Positions 36,735-48,640 are shown, counted from the stretch's first letter. The stretch: DNA of 64,000 nt from Chondrilla cf. caribensis (GCA_964020155.1 OZ026558.1:2409663-2473662), one strand, 5' to 3'. The notes: generated by a model not told the origin, from the letters alone. Numbers and translations: made by a program.

Positions 36735-37730
36735 TCTCTATTGGATGTTGACTTGGTTGAAGATGAGACAGACCGGTTGAGGATCCTGTGTTTAGCTAGA
36801 AGTGCTTCAGTTTATTTGACACTCTGGAGAATTCATTGTTGTCATTTAGGACAGGTATAGTCTTTAGCACTGGTTCTTTGAATGTTTTGAATATTTTGAA
36901 TTTTAGTTTTGATTATTCTGTATCTCCAGCGATACTGCTGTCAACACAAATTTAATACCATTATTATATGCGCATAGTGTACGTATGATACGTGATCGAA
37001 TACCATTTTCTAACTTTAAATTTGGAGTTGGTCTCGGAAGTGGTCTCCATACTACGTACCCGTCCCTCGATAACTTGGGCTCCTGTTCACGGTCTGCTAA
37101 TGGCTTCTAGTTCTTCCAATCGTTCTGAGGATAGAGAACTCTGATCTTGCAAGGTAAGACACCTCATCTACGAAACGCCATCCTAAGCCTATATTATTAT
37201 CTCGCGCTTATACCGTTCAAAGAAATAACCTTCCATATTTGTACCATAGACTCTCTATACTAGGTTACGTAGTATATATAGAGAGTCTATGTTTGTACTC
37301 TCCTGAAGGTAGACTCCTTGAAGTCTCTTTATAAGGTCGAATGCATGATCATGAGTTGAGATGTTACATTTGATCTACCCATCCACAGCCCACATTGATG
37401 ATAGTCTACTGGTCCTCTGTCACACCCTGCCTTGCTGCAGAGAAGGTCATACGATATGAGTCACCATACATTGTGGTTGAATTCGGATTGTAGTCACTTT
37501 CACAAACACTCTTTTGCCTTTTCCATTACTCTCCCAAAGAAGGCCTGAATTGTGATCTATTTACGCCCTAACCTTTATAGCTAGTACTGTTGTCGCCAAT
37601 TGTGTGCATTGACCACAATAGAGGCCTTCAGATTCTGCTCCCTCTGCTACAGACTCTAGAAAGAGACCAAATCAATCGACATCTGATTCCAGGGATAGCA
37701 AACAGTTCAAAGAGGATGACAGCACACATG
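36735..37730 (+). CDS. Two exons of an unrecognised gene
   Basis: Exon 36735-36854 follows tttactgcag and ends CAG/GTATAG; it reads SLLDVDLVEDETDRLRILCL and continues to HCCHLGQ. Exon 37581-37730 follows cctttatag and ends ATG/GTATGT; it reads RGLQILLPLLQTLERDQINR and then HLIPGIANSSKRM. Both are phase 0 and join cleanly. The predicted product is helical with Leu-rich stretches. I do not recognise the family. The next exon-like pieces downstream are at 38477, 39199 and 40205. Confidence 0.4.
37245..37291. repeat. Perfect 15-bp hairpin in an intron
   Basis: CATAGACTCTCTATA pairs with TATAGAGAGTCTATG across a short AT-rich loop, within the intron between the two exons above. A related stem (CATAGACACTC/GAGTGTCTATG) is at 58930-58959. 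Confidence 0.75.
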
Positions 37731-38336
37731 GTATGTTTCTCTTATGTACACATTACTGTATGTCCATATCATCTGTTCTATACCTTTGGTGTACCTTTGG
37801 TGTACCTTTGAGTACTGCTTATTAAGTCTGCTATACGCAACACATCTGCATGTGTCACATTTACATCATGTGACGATTTGCCTGTAATGTATAAAGATGC
37901 TTAATTTACCACTTATTGTGCAATACGTCTTTCTACCAGCTAAGTGGCAAGCACAAATAAGCCTTAAAAATCCAATCAAGATTTTGACTGAAAGAAATAG
38001 TTGCATCTTTGTCACAAGCTACGTAATTTAGGCCCTGGATTATTCCACTATTAGCTCTGGGAAGCCATTTTGACATTACATCGTCAGTAGTGATGTCAAT
38101 TTGAAATGACTAATGTAAAGTTTTGGGTTGTTCAGATAATCCAGGGTTGGGATAACCAAGGTGTGATAGCCCAGGGTACACTGTACTAGTATATTTAGAG
38201 TTTCTATGGTACAAGGTGTACATTTGTATTCATCATTTATCTATCTTTAACATGTCTAATGTCAGTTATATGCCACCAGCTGTAGCTGCAGTATGTGTGT
38301 ACGTACGTATGTATACAGTAGGTGAATGTATTGCAG

Positions 38337-38363
38337 GTTCGTGGAGAAGGGTTGCAGGAGTAG
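38337..38363 (+). pseudogene. Truncated duplicate of the 7077 exon
   Basis: Flanks and exon start (GTATACAGTAGGTGAATG ... TTGCAG, then VRGEGLQE) match 7047-7105, but a TAG replaces TTG at the ninth codon. It marks a second, broken copy of the coiled-coil gene end. Confidence 0.55.
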
Positions 38364-38476
38364 GAGCGTATTATACATATGTGTGTACATGTCATAACCA
38401 TGTACATAGGTATATGCTTGTAGTACATAAATATATACCACTCCCATCAGCCCCTCCCATCCTGTGCAAACTGTAG

Positions 38477-40307
38477 AAGGGCAACCAACACTCTGTCCAG
38501 GGGTGACATGGATGACCACTTTATAGAGACCCCATCATTGACAACAACAGACAGTACAGTTGACAGAAACAGTCAGGGATCACCAGCAGAAGTCCCCCCG
38601 CTGTCCATCAGTGAAGTTGTAAGCACATTTCAGAATAGTACAGAAGTAGTCAGGGGTGAATGTACATATGTAAGTATGTGATAATTATCTGTATATGTAC
38701 ATACATGCTTTTAGTACTTATTATGTACACATGTGTATACGTACGTACATGTACATTCTGTATGTACATAAATATTGACCAGGCCTGTCCAGTTGTTCAA
38801 CAGGATTGACCACTTGTTTATAAGGCCTGTCAATTGTTGTTGCTATCATAATGCACTGTTTGTCGTGATAAGTTATGTGCGTATGTTTGTCCCTACAGAC
38901 TGTCCAACTGAGTACTTATGGTATTGTGCAATATTTGAAATATCCAATATGTACTACAGTACCCAAAATATTACATACATACCTATGTGTAAGTACTTGC
39001 ATGTGCAATGTATGTTTGTATGTGTATGTGTATTCATGTCTTATTCTATGTGTAACTATGTATGTATGTCCATATTTACTTGTAGTACAAGAATTTGTAC
39101 TCATGTACATACCTACTGTATATACGTAATTGCATGTAAATTATTCTGAAATTCGCAGGCACACACAAATAGTATGTACATTTTATTTTCTTCAACAGAG
39201 AGGACCCTTGATATAGAAAGAGCTAGGGCTAAGGAGATAGCTACTTGTCCACCTCCAAAGCAAGAGATTGACATGGTATGTGTGTGTACATACTTATGTA
39301 TGTATGTGAGTATGTATTGCAATATGTACATGGTATGACAGGATTGACCAGTGGTTTGAAAGGCTTGTCCAGTGTTACATCATGATTGTCTGGTGGTTTG
39401 TTCTGTTGTACAATGGGGGGTTGGTCTGTTGTATAGCAGAAGGATTGGAAGTAGGGGATATATTTGATCAGACATTTGCCAACCCAACCCACATTAGCAG
39501 GGTCATTTCAATGGTTCCTTTTAGCCATAGAATGTAGCTGTTGCATGTAATGTAATTCGATCTTTCCAATTTGAGAAAAAATTACTGAAAGGTGAATCTC
39601 CATAAATTTCTAAAAGAGAGCTCTAAATTGAGCTCTTTCTACTGAAGTTTATGTACCTTGTGTTCACTGTGCAGTCCTAAGGGAACTGCTGAGTCCATGT
39701 GCTTGCCCACTGATCAATGGCTTAATGTATACAACATTTAATGTATAATTTTGTACAGTGGAACTCTACATTACTAACCACTACATTCTAAGACCTCTGT
39801 GATGAGGAACTGTTATGTGTCCCAGTGTAGTGCTGTAGTGAATTGAATGAGCTCTGAGTTGAGGAGACCTCTGTAATCATATAGCTCCACTGAATGGGAT
39901 TATGTGTACAGTGGCTGTGTGTGGTCTGAGACTTCATATTGCAGTATATGCATATACATATATTGCACAGTATGTGACAGTGGTTGGGTGTGCTGAAGTA
40001 TATAGCTCGAGCTCTGTAGAGGTGGGAGAGCATTAGACAGAAGATGTGAAGGTCCTTGGTTCAATCCCATGTTTCAGCACCTTGTGTTCTTTGTTATAAC
40101 AATAAACAAACATTTATAATATTGCACAGTTTGTTATGATGTGTTCAATGACTCTTTGTACAAATGAATGTGCACATGTACATGTTCACCTTCTACTTGT
40201 CCAGAGTACATCGGCAAATATATTTTCTCCTTCTGTAGAAATGTCTAGTCTGCTTGTGGAGATCTGTAGCAGACAGGAAGCTTGGATGGAGATGAGAACT
40301 GGTACAC
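38477..40307 (+). CDS. Further exon-like segments of an unrecognised gene
   Basis: Three segments have good splice borders and open frames. 38477-38618 reads RATNTLSRGDMDDHFIETPS, then a Thr/Ser/Pro-rich part, and ends at GTAAGC. 39199-39275 reads RTLDIERARAKEIATCPPPK and ends at GTATGT. 40205-40307 reads STSANIFSPSVEMSSLLVEI and then CSRQEAWMEMRT. The composition suggests a disordered regulatory region followed by a helical part. Phases do not all chain directly, so an exon is missing or they belong to different genes. No family is recognised. Confidence 0.3.
39756..39892. mobile_element. Small Tigger-type MITE-like element
   Basis: The left end CAGTGGAACTCTACATTACT and the right end, inverse of CAGTGGAGCTATATGATTAC, are imperfect terminal inverted repeats. 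The left side is preceded by TA, but the right side is not followed by TA. 137 bases, non-coding. Confidence 0.5.
39991..40079 (+). pseudogene. tRNA-Phe(GAA)-like pseudogene or SINE head
   Basis: TGCTGAA at the 5' end pairs with TTCAGCA at the 3' end as an acceptor stem. In between are a D-arm region with A-box-like GGTGGGAGAGC and extra bases (AGCTCGAGCTCTGTAGAG). The anticodon loop CAGAAGA has GAA at the anticodon position. The T arm is GGTCCTTGGTTCAATCCC with a good B box. It differs from a working tRNA: U33 is replaced by A, the anticodon stem is mismatched (TTAGA against TGTGA), and the D arm is enlarged (89 against about 73 bases). So it is a decayed gene or a tRNA-derived SINE; no poly(A) or tail family is seen. 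Confidence 0.6.
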
Positions 40308-42266
40308 TTGTAGATCCTCCACAAGACACTGGAACCACTGGCCCTCACCCCGCAGCTCAGGAACAAATGTGAGGCTGAAGAACATTGTGGATTGTATGCA
40401 ATGGCTGTCTTATGTACCCCATCACTCTTGTTTGCATGTTGTTTGGAGACCACTGGTGGTAGCCACCACTGTGGGGGAGGACGAGGAGACACCTCCCCCC
40501 TCAACATCACTGTCAGTGTCTACACTTCTATCAAGGTGTGTACAGTTTATGTGTGCACTCACCTGTACACGTAGTTCAAATGTAGTTGTGTTTTGAACAT
40601 TGTTTTGGCAAATTTGCTGTATGTAGTCACACTGTAATTACAGTGTAACAAATTATCAGTTTTATTCAACTACATTATGATGTAATGTGGAAGCATTTTG
40701 GTGTACACTCTACTGACAATGGTAATACAACTATACTTTTCTTTTCAAATATGTGCGTGTAGTGTATGTACATGTACTTGTGTACACATACTTACGTACA
40801 TATGCAGGTTTGTGCATACATGCATAGGTATGGTGTACACTGGGTTGTCCTAGTACATACAATACCTGTATACATGTCAAGACTCCTCCCCCACATCCCA
40901 CCCCACACTCCCTACATCTCCACTCACTCTCCCCACACTACCTTTCAGCCTCCACACTCAATACCCAGTGCACCTCACAACCTCATACCATCTCCATCAG
41001 CACAGACACTTATCAATATGTCCACATCTTAGTCTGACATCAATCCACCTCAATCACAGGAGCACACCGCTGTATTCCAGCATGGCTATCCCTACACTGT
41101 GCTAATGTCAGACTCCCTGCCCCTCACTTCCAGATAACAATGCCTGTGCTCCAAGACACTGGATTATTCGGTCCTCCAGACATTCACAATTGAAAAGGTG
41201 TGTACATACTGTGCATGTACATTTGTATGTACATATCTTAATAACTGTTCTTGTTATTATCAATAAATGTTGTCAACAAATGACCCCTGAGTAAATATAC
41301 TCACATACTCCATACATACACATACTGGTGGTTCCTATGAATCATGTTATTCTGTAGTATGTACTTAGGAAAACATGCAAAACTGTTTGAGTACTTGGTG
41401 AATTCACTCAATATGTACTCAAGGTGGTACCTTTGATGTGTGTTGACATCAACCATGGACCATGATATGAACGTATATTGGTACATATGTACATGTGTGT
41501 GTGTAGCTGCATTGATCCTATAAACTATCCTATACACAGTTGGGCACACAGTGGATATGTACGTATATACTGTATGTATGTATGTACACCCAGTATATGT
41601 TGCATCACTGTCCATACCAATGATTCATCTCCTGTATTCCTTCCTAACGGTGCTACACACATGTATCCTGATGTGACACTTACCCACCATTCCATAACTA
41701 ATTGATTAATCAATTGTCACATCTGGGGATCTCAGGGATTCATAGGATATGTATCCCTGTCAGTCTCTTTGATGTTGCCACCAGTCAGAATGCATGTATG
41801 TACATATATGCACAAGCACGCTCAAGTCTTATCAGTGTATGCTACTTAATGTAGGTACTTTAAAGCTGTTAAAGCTTAGCGAAGGGAGACGAGTAAACAG
41901 GAAATGATTACTGTGAACAAGAAGTAAACACAAGTGGATGAGTGTGTACATTGTTAGCTGACTGTCCTGCAATGATCCTTATCATGTGAGTATGTATATG
42001 TGTACATACATGTGGACATGCTGTATGAGTGTACTTGTGAACATGCTGTGTGCATGTGAACATACAGTACAAGTGTACATATGCATATACATTTGAATGT
42101 GTTGCACGTGTGCACATGTGAACATGCTGTGTACAAGTGTAGAAGTGTGTGAACCATGCATTACTTGTACCGCATTTTAACCATGTTCAAAAATGTACTA
42201 AATGTGTATAACAGCAAACCATTACAACCGACAAAAAGTCACTCAATTTCTTACATTTTTAAAGGT

Positions 42267-42504
42267 ACAGGAGAATTTGAAACTCAATAAGGAGAATGCA
42301 GAAATCTGTCTTGACAGGTGGCCAACAAACCATTGTACCAGAAGCCATTCAAGTAGCTCGAAGTGAAGTATTCTCAATCCTCAACTCTCCATTCTCTTGT
42401 GCTTGGTTATTATGTTTTTATACACCACTGGATGTTGCTATGGTGCACTGCATGTACTTGTGTGTATATGCACCAGAACTAGCTACAGGTATGTGTGTGT
42501 GTGT

Positions 42505-42564
<60 letters not shown>

Positions 42565-43215
42565 GCGTGTGTGTGTGTGTGCATTATATGTGAGTGTGTA
42601 CATGTGTGTCAGTCTGTGTGTGTGTGCATGTGTGTTTTGGTTGTACACATGTTTATGTGTGTATACATATACACACATGTACATGCATGTGTTTTGGCAG
42701 TGGTTAGTTTTAAAGTGTGGTTGTCTCCTAGAGATCAGAATCAAGCTGAAGATTGCCAGTTTCCTGCACCATTACCTATATATGGCAATTGTTATCATTC
42801 CACTAACAATAAACAATGTACTACATTTGTCTTTATGATAACATTGGTTGAATCCCACACAATATACCAATACACAATGTCATGTTATGCTTTTAGCTTT
42901 AGACCTGCCAGCTAAGCATGAGAACCTTCCGAATCACTTGATTTCATTGTGTTTCTTTAAAAGTTACAGGAGAATCTAAAACTCAATAAGAAGCAGAAAT
43001 CTGTCCCTACGCCTGGATGACAGATGGCTAACAAACAATGTAGCAGAAGCCATTCAAGCAGCTCGCAGTGAAATATTCTCAATCCTCAACTCTCCATTCT
43101 CTTGTGTGCTTGGTTGTTATGTGTTTGTACTGTCATGACAAAGTCTATACACCATTGGATGTTGCTATGGTGCACTGCATGTATTTGTGTGTGTACACCA
43201 GAACTAGCTACAGCC
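42267..43215 (+). repeat. Tandem duplication of an exon-like segment (42267-42490 and 42960-43215)
   Basis: Both copies begin ACAGGAGAAT(T/C)TRAAACTCAATAAG and share the coding-like stretch whose best frame in the second copy reads LDDRWLTNNVAEAIQAARSE, then IFSILNSPFSC. Frame-shifting differences between the copies mean that at most one is intact. A (GT)n array lies between them. The second copy carries an extra 30-40 bases before the shared GATGTTGCTATGGTGCACTG. Family not recognised. Confidence 0.6.
42490..42580 (+). repeat. (GT)n microsatellite
   Basis: GT run with a few C substitutions in the spacer of the tandem duplication. Confidence 0.95.
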
Positions 43216-43290
43216 ATGACTGACCCACAGGATACACCATATTTTGTCAGTGGTGTACCTTTGGTCCAGGACCTTTAGTGCCTCTCTGGT

Positions 43291-43399
<109 letters not shown>

Positions 43400-43609
43400 A
43401 CATTAGTAGTGTTCTTGAGTGGAATCATGGTCACTCGATGATTTATCCCTATCTATGGAGAAATCTTGTGTTCTCACTTGTAGTGACGATCAGCTAAAAC
43501 GTCTAGTTTTCTTTCTTCTTGCGACTAGTCTCGCGTCACCAGACTAGCCAACGTAGTGTGTTATAAACATGAACTATTATCATTATGGTATTAGTTACGT
43601 AATAATTTC

Positions 43610-43619
43610 AGTATAAATA
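43610..43619 (+). promoter_or_regulatory. Candidate TATA box (TATAAATATA)
   Basis: An AT-rich TATAAATATA lies about 85 bases before the ATG at 43699, at a spacing that would fit a short 5' UTR. No other core element is evident. Confidence 0.3.
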
Positions 43620-43698
43620 TAAAACTATACATATACCCTTACTATCATACTCATCAGACTATCAATATTAATGAGTACAGTACGCGATTATCAGTGAA

Positions 43699-43893
43699 AT
43701 GGGTGCGAAGAGCGGTAAAGAAGAGAACAAAGCTACTAAGCCGTCAAAGAGCAAATCTCCCGAAGCGACCGACCAACAGGACCCCTCACCGCCTACTACC
43801 ACGTCTACCGAGGGAGGTTCGCAGGACGACCCTAAACCAGACGCCAAGGAAACACGGGACCCCAAACCAGTGAAGGACGTTGCCAACGACAAG
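43699..43893 (+). CDS. First exon with myristoylation-type N terminus, disordered; possible 5' exon of NLR-B
   Basis: The ATG opens MGAKSGKEENKATKPSKSKS, then a Pro/Thr/Ser/Asp/Lys-rich disordered stretch, and ends GACAAG before a GTAATA donor in phase 0. The MGxxSxK start is typical of N-myristoylated, membrane-attached cytosolic proteins. The base composition is clearly more GC-rich and codon-like than the surroundings, and a TATA-like box precedes it. The next supported plus-strand exon is the NLR-B NACHT exon at 48641, which begins in phase 0, so this may be its first exon across a 4.7 kb intron. That link is inferred, not seen. Confidence 0.45.
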
Positions 43894-43929
43894 GTAATAG
43901 TGCGTGTGGGATCAGACCAGCGCCCTTAA

Positions 43930-44980
43930 TTTATATACAGCCAAAGTGCGTTGTACAAGATCTCTGAAGCACTAACTCAATTAAACCTTAATCCCTAACA
44001 GCTGACCTCAAAACCTTTAATGTGTGATTGATTGGCCCTAAGCGAGTTCGTCTCTCTTCACCATCGCGTAGAGAATGAGTTCCCCTGCACCTTTATTAGC
44101 ACTATGCCCGGATGTCCAAGGGTGAAGAGTTGAACTGGTATACATTTTGGCTGTGTATGAACGCTGGTCCTGCTAGTGGACCTAATATGTATACTGTTCA
44201 ATCGACCCACATCTAGTACGGACCATGGAAAGGCTTGCTACGAGGCCTTCCCTTATGAATATTTACCACCAGAAATATTATTAGAGTGCAATGTTGCTAT
44301 CCTATCACACCACCGGGCACCCACTATTACTGCATTAGATGTACTTAGGTGGGCCTGTGCTGGGATCTTATGTACAAGGATATCTATGTTGAGAGCAATA
44401 CGTTTAGTAATTTATACTTTACAACACAGAGTATCTCTGTACATTGATGCTGGGTGTCAGAAGGGGTATCTTGAGGATATAACCATGCACCACCACTTGT
44501 TCTGTGAAGTGTGTATAGTATGTCCATGCATTTTGTCTAATGTATACATTACATGATATGTACATGTTGCACAGGTAAAACATGTGAGATTCGAGGGCGT
44601 CGACTAGAATTTGGTGGTTAAGGTGTTATGTAAACAATTAAGTCAAAAGTAGTGTGGGCGAGTCACACGCAGTCCGCATGATGATCAGTGACATTTCAAA
44701 CGCACGAAATCAATTGTACGAATACACAGTAGCAACCGTACATTTTTCTCCCTTTATAGATCGAATATTATTAAAATGTTTCTTTGAGAAAGATTCGCGT
44801 ATTCTTAAGCTTATTATGTACGAGAGACACCGTCACACGAATTTCATATTTATGCTTGCATAATCTGAGCCTCGTGACAGTAACGTGATCTGGAGGAGCA
44901 TTCTGGGTCTTGAGCATAGTTGAACTTCTCGGAGAATGCGGAATTTTTAACTGCAGCCCAGAGCTACGTATGCGTTGACA
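43930..44980. other. Intron or intergenic sequence, no supported gene
   Basis: The ORF at 44176-44556 lacks codon character, domains and good splice borders. Nothing else was seen. Confidence 0.4.
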
Positions 44981-44998
44981 TTAGGTAGAAGAAGGATA

Positions 44999-45152
44999 AA
45001 ACTAACTTTTCACCTTATCGCTTGTTGATATTCGCTTCCGTTGTCAACATGTGACGGATTATGTTTTTCACCTCTTGCCACGAACCGACAAAAACTGTCA
45101 TATCTCAGGAATGGAAGAAGAAATCAACAAGTGATGCGGTGAAAAGTTAGGT
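44999..45152. repeat. Inverted repeat, MITE-like
   Basis: CTAACTTTTCACCTTATCGC at 44999 onward pairs imperfectly with the arm ending near 45152 (GTGATGCGGTGAAAAGTTAG), over about 30 bases each with an 85-base interior. No target duplication was identified. Confidence 0.5.
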
Positions 45153-45585
45153 GTCGTCATTGCGAGTGTTTCAAGCTAGAAAGTCAAACTCGTGCCTTCC
45201 ATCCAAAAATGCGCACTTCGATAAAAGCCTTTTTCATAGGTATGACGGCATGCCGAATATCTCCATGAAAGGAGCAAAATACGAAGTATCTAAGGGATTG
45301 AAACATAGTTAACACGTATTAGAAGTGTTCAAACTATTCTTTCCTGTAATAGACCGGTCTTGGAGTGATGGAGAGGCAGAAAAAATAAGAGTAATTTTCT
45401 GGTGGCCATTTTGTTTATGGTACCGATCTCACATGTCATACCTGCGTTAGGAGATGATGGAAGTGGGCAGCTCATCTCTGGATTCTTGTGGACAGAATCC
45501 ATAAATTCACTCGTATAGGTACAGTTGTACGATATGCATCGACATAATACTTGTATTCCGGATCCAGAGGTATGCATATAATAAC

Positions 45586-45641
45586 AAGTAATTCGAGTTA
45601 AAAAACTCGTGGGGCTGCCGCCCCCCGCACTCGAATTACTT
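45586..45641. repeat. Perfect 13-bp inverted repeat with nested GC hairpin
   Basis: AAGTAATTCGAGT at 45586-45598 pairs with ACTCGAATTACTT at 45629-45641. Inside is a second stem GGGGC/GCCCC. The GC-rich core GGGGCTGCC recurs in a hairpin at 47295-47319 on the far side of the AC-rich array. Confidence 0.8.
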
Positions 45642-45726
45642 GCGAGTTATTCGGTAAGCAAAAGAATTCTGTGCACGTGCACACACACACATACAACCCA
45701 CAAAAAATATACCATACACACATGTA

Positions 45727-45780
45727 GCTGTAGACACTAGCATTGTAGTGTTTCGGCCTTCAGAGCCTCATCAGTACAGC
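45727..45780 (-). ncRNA. Type I hammerhead self-cleaving ribozyme
   Basis: On the minus strand the order is GCTGTA, then the catalytic box CTGATGA, then stem II GGCT/GGCC with loop CTGAA, then GAAAC. Stem III follows (ACTA with TAGT, loop CAATGC, closed by the C of GAAAC and the G of GTC). The cleavage triplet GTC comes next, then TACAGC, which pairs perfectly with GCTGTA as stem I. All invariant core residues are present: CUGAUGA, GAAA, and UH before the cleavage site. The open stem I makes it type I. The short stem III resembles the minimal hammerheads described in Penelope-like elements and animal retrozymes. Cleavage is predicted after the C of GTC. No second copy was found in the window, so the host element is probably a monomer or a fragment. 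Confidence 0.85.
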
Positions 45781-45959
45781 ATTAATATTTTTACGCTGGT
45801 ACACACGCACACACACAAACATCACAATAGTATGTCTATACTTTGTGTATTCACACACACATGTAAACTGTCACAAATACACACATCCATACATGTAAAA
45901 TGATTGCGATTACACTAGCTACAAAAGTAAATTCCAACACAGCACTCACGGTTTCAGGG

Positions 45960-45972
45960 CACACACACACCA

Positions 45973-46006
<34 letters not shown>

Positions 46007-46388
46007 CACACGCACAGAGACATGTACATACGGACACACACACACACTACAAACATGCACACACACATGCACACACACATTATGCCACCAACACACACAC
46101 GCACACACACAGACACAAACACACACACAGAAACACATGAACACGCACATGCACACACACATTATGCCACCAACACACACACGCACACACACAGACACAA
46201 ACACACACACAGAAACACATGAACACGCACACACACACACACATGCACACACACATTATGCTACCAACACGCACACGCAAACACACAGACACAAACACAC
46301 ACAGAAACACATGAACACGCACACACACGCACACACACACACACACACTACAAACATGCACACACGCTACAAACATGTACACACACAT

Positions 46389-46423
<35 letters not shown>

Positions 46424-46515
46424 CACACACACAACACACAGAGAAACACACACACACACTACAAACATGCACACATATACACACAAACACCACAAACACA
46501 CACACACGCACACAC

Positions 46516-46551
<36 letters not shown>

Positions 46552-46740
46552 GCACGCACGCACGCACACCCAGACACACATGCACACAGACACAGACACA
46601 CACACAGACATACACATACAGACACAAACACGCATGCATAATGCTACCATACACATACACACACACACAGACACACACATATGCACACACATACACACAA
46701 CACACACAAAATACACACATACACACACAAGCAGGCACAC
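45960..46740 (+). repeat. AC-rich array with an 80-95 bp higher-order unit
   Basis: About 780 bases of (AC)n with GC, GA and AA interruptions. A unit starting ATTATGCCACCAACACACAC and containing GAAACACATGAACACGCAC recurs at about 46079, 46161 and 46255. Long His/Thr and Val/Cys ORFs on both strands are artefacts of this composition. Confidence 0.9.
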
Positions 46741-47217
46741 TACAGTAACATACGAATGCATAGAACACTAAACAAAAGAGAGGCTTACCCGACAAATAAG
46801 CTTACCTGATTTGCTCCAAAACTTGTCCGAAATGTATTTCGATCGACTAATAACTTGTCACATATTCGCTCTCTATATGAAAGACCTTAGTGAGACCCTT
46901 CTTAAGAATGAATAAAGCTTCATTCATAAGTTTGACACACTTCCGCCCAGAGAAGATTTTTGAAATGGAGCCTAGAAGTGGTTATCGGCTGTCTTTCTCT
47001 AAAACGAAGACTTCATTCTTCTTAATATTCTCTAAAAATGCTTCGCTGCTGTTTTCAAGCCAAACAAAGTCTGTATGATGAAGTTACACTTCCGAAAGAA
47101 ATTCTTTTTCTCGAAAAGTAGCCATTTTCTTTAGCGCAATATAAATTTGCGTATAAATTCATTGTTGCGGTTACGCATAGGAACACGTATTATATATATA
47201 TCTATATATAATAAAAT

Positions 47218-47218
<1 letters not shown>

Positions 47219-47253
<35 letters not shown>
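47219..47253 (+). repeat. (TA)n microsatellite
   Basis: A TA run of about 17 units, preceded by a shorter imperfect TATATA inverted stretch. Confidence 0.9.
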
Positions 47254-47257
<4 letters not shown>

Positions 47258-47294
47258 CGAGCGTTACATACCGGAAGTCGAAATGAAAACAATA

Positions 47295-47319
47295 TAGGGG
47301 CTGCCTGCGGCAGCCCCTA
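47295..47319. repeat. GC-rich hairpin TAGGGGCTGCC-TGC-GGCAGCCCCTA
   Basis: A perfect 11-bp stem with a 3-base loop in otherwise AT-rich DNA, sharing GGGGCTGCC with the hairpin at 45586-45641. The two could delimit one inserted unit that carries the ribozyme and the AC-rich array. Confidence 0.75.
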
Positions 47320-48640
47320 AAAATGACTCTCACTTCTCGTGCAAGATAAATAACTACTGATACAACATCAGTGTACGTGGGTCACAAAAGTTAAACTTTA
47401 TATAGATTGAATTCATAGAATTATAGATTGTGACATGTCTGGTCAAAATATCATTGAAGTGACACCTTGTTTGCTAGTTTTGTCCTAATCATGTAAACAC
47501 CTCAACCACAAAAATGTGTCCTTCTCCCTGATCTAATTACATAATATGGTAGAGACTCACAACTGCATCGATACTTCAATTAGCAGGTTATTGAGAATTT
47601 CTACAGCTGCTTTGATTAATAGATCATGGAATGTTTCAATCTGGTGTTTTTGTCAACTACCAAAAGACTCATAATACATTGTGTTAATGATAATGATGAG
47701 TCCGACTGTCTACACAGTGTGTGATGTATTCATCCAGCCGTCCCACTGCTGAGGTGGTGGCACTGCAATCACTTTGAATGTCATTATAATTATACCCTAT
47801 TGCTATATTACTTTCATTTCAACTTCCGGTATGTTGTGGTCATCAGATAGATATGTACGTGGATAAGTAAATTTTTATGTAATCGATATTTCCATTTGAG
47901 TTGTCTATTGCAATTGTGTTGTATAATATGTCATAATTCTTGCCCGATGACGTTGCGATTTGATTCCACAAGATGAAGAAAATGGCTTTTTCAACTGATG
48001 TATACCAGTGATTTCGAGTGCTAACCTTTCAAAAACAGAGGAATAGCATAGAATGCTCGAAATTACATAGTTTTCCAGGCTTTAAGACTTATTTCTGTCA
48101 CAGTGACTGTTTCATACTATTTTGCCAGGTGAAGGCTTGTCTCTGCCTTAAGCAAATTCGAATCAATCGAGTGGGATTCTGACGGTTAGGATTTTTCCAA
48201 CAGACATTATTCTTCTCATGGAAGAGGTTTTCTGGATTTCTTTTACACTTGAAAGGGCACTTGAGGTCTGTATCCCTTTTCATTATCACTTTCTCTAAAA
48301 AATTAACAACACGTACGTAGCACATAGGTATCAACACGTAAGTAAACTGCACTTTACACGTCCATTTATCCTTAGGCAACCCGTAGTATGTTCAGTTTTT
48401 TGCTGGAAGTACCGTACTTTTAACAAGGGAATGTACTGGACATCTTAGTATGCAAACACATGATAATTGGTGATACTAGTTCACATACGTATATCATCTT
48501 CATTTAATCATCAATTTCGATGATTATACTGTCTAAACTGATCATCGACAATTTCAAAAGAAATTTGCTATGCCGAGGTTACATTTTATTGAATTGCGGC
48601 ATAATGGTTCAATATCTTATAGATTTGTACTCCCATACAG

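Larger units (their letters stand above)
46750..48640. other. AT-rich sequence before NLR-B, no supported gene
   Basis: Holds a (TA)n run (47219-47253), the GC hairpin at 47295-47319 and short random ORFs. From about 48545 the sequence is homologous to the stretch before the NLR-A NACHT exon and ends in the acceptor cccatacag. Confidence 0.5.

Noticed and set aside
44176..44556. 126-codon ORF after the myristoylation-type exon
   Set aside because: Random composition, no acceptor in phase and no recognisable motif.
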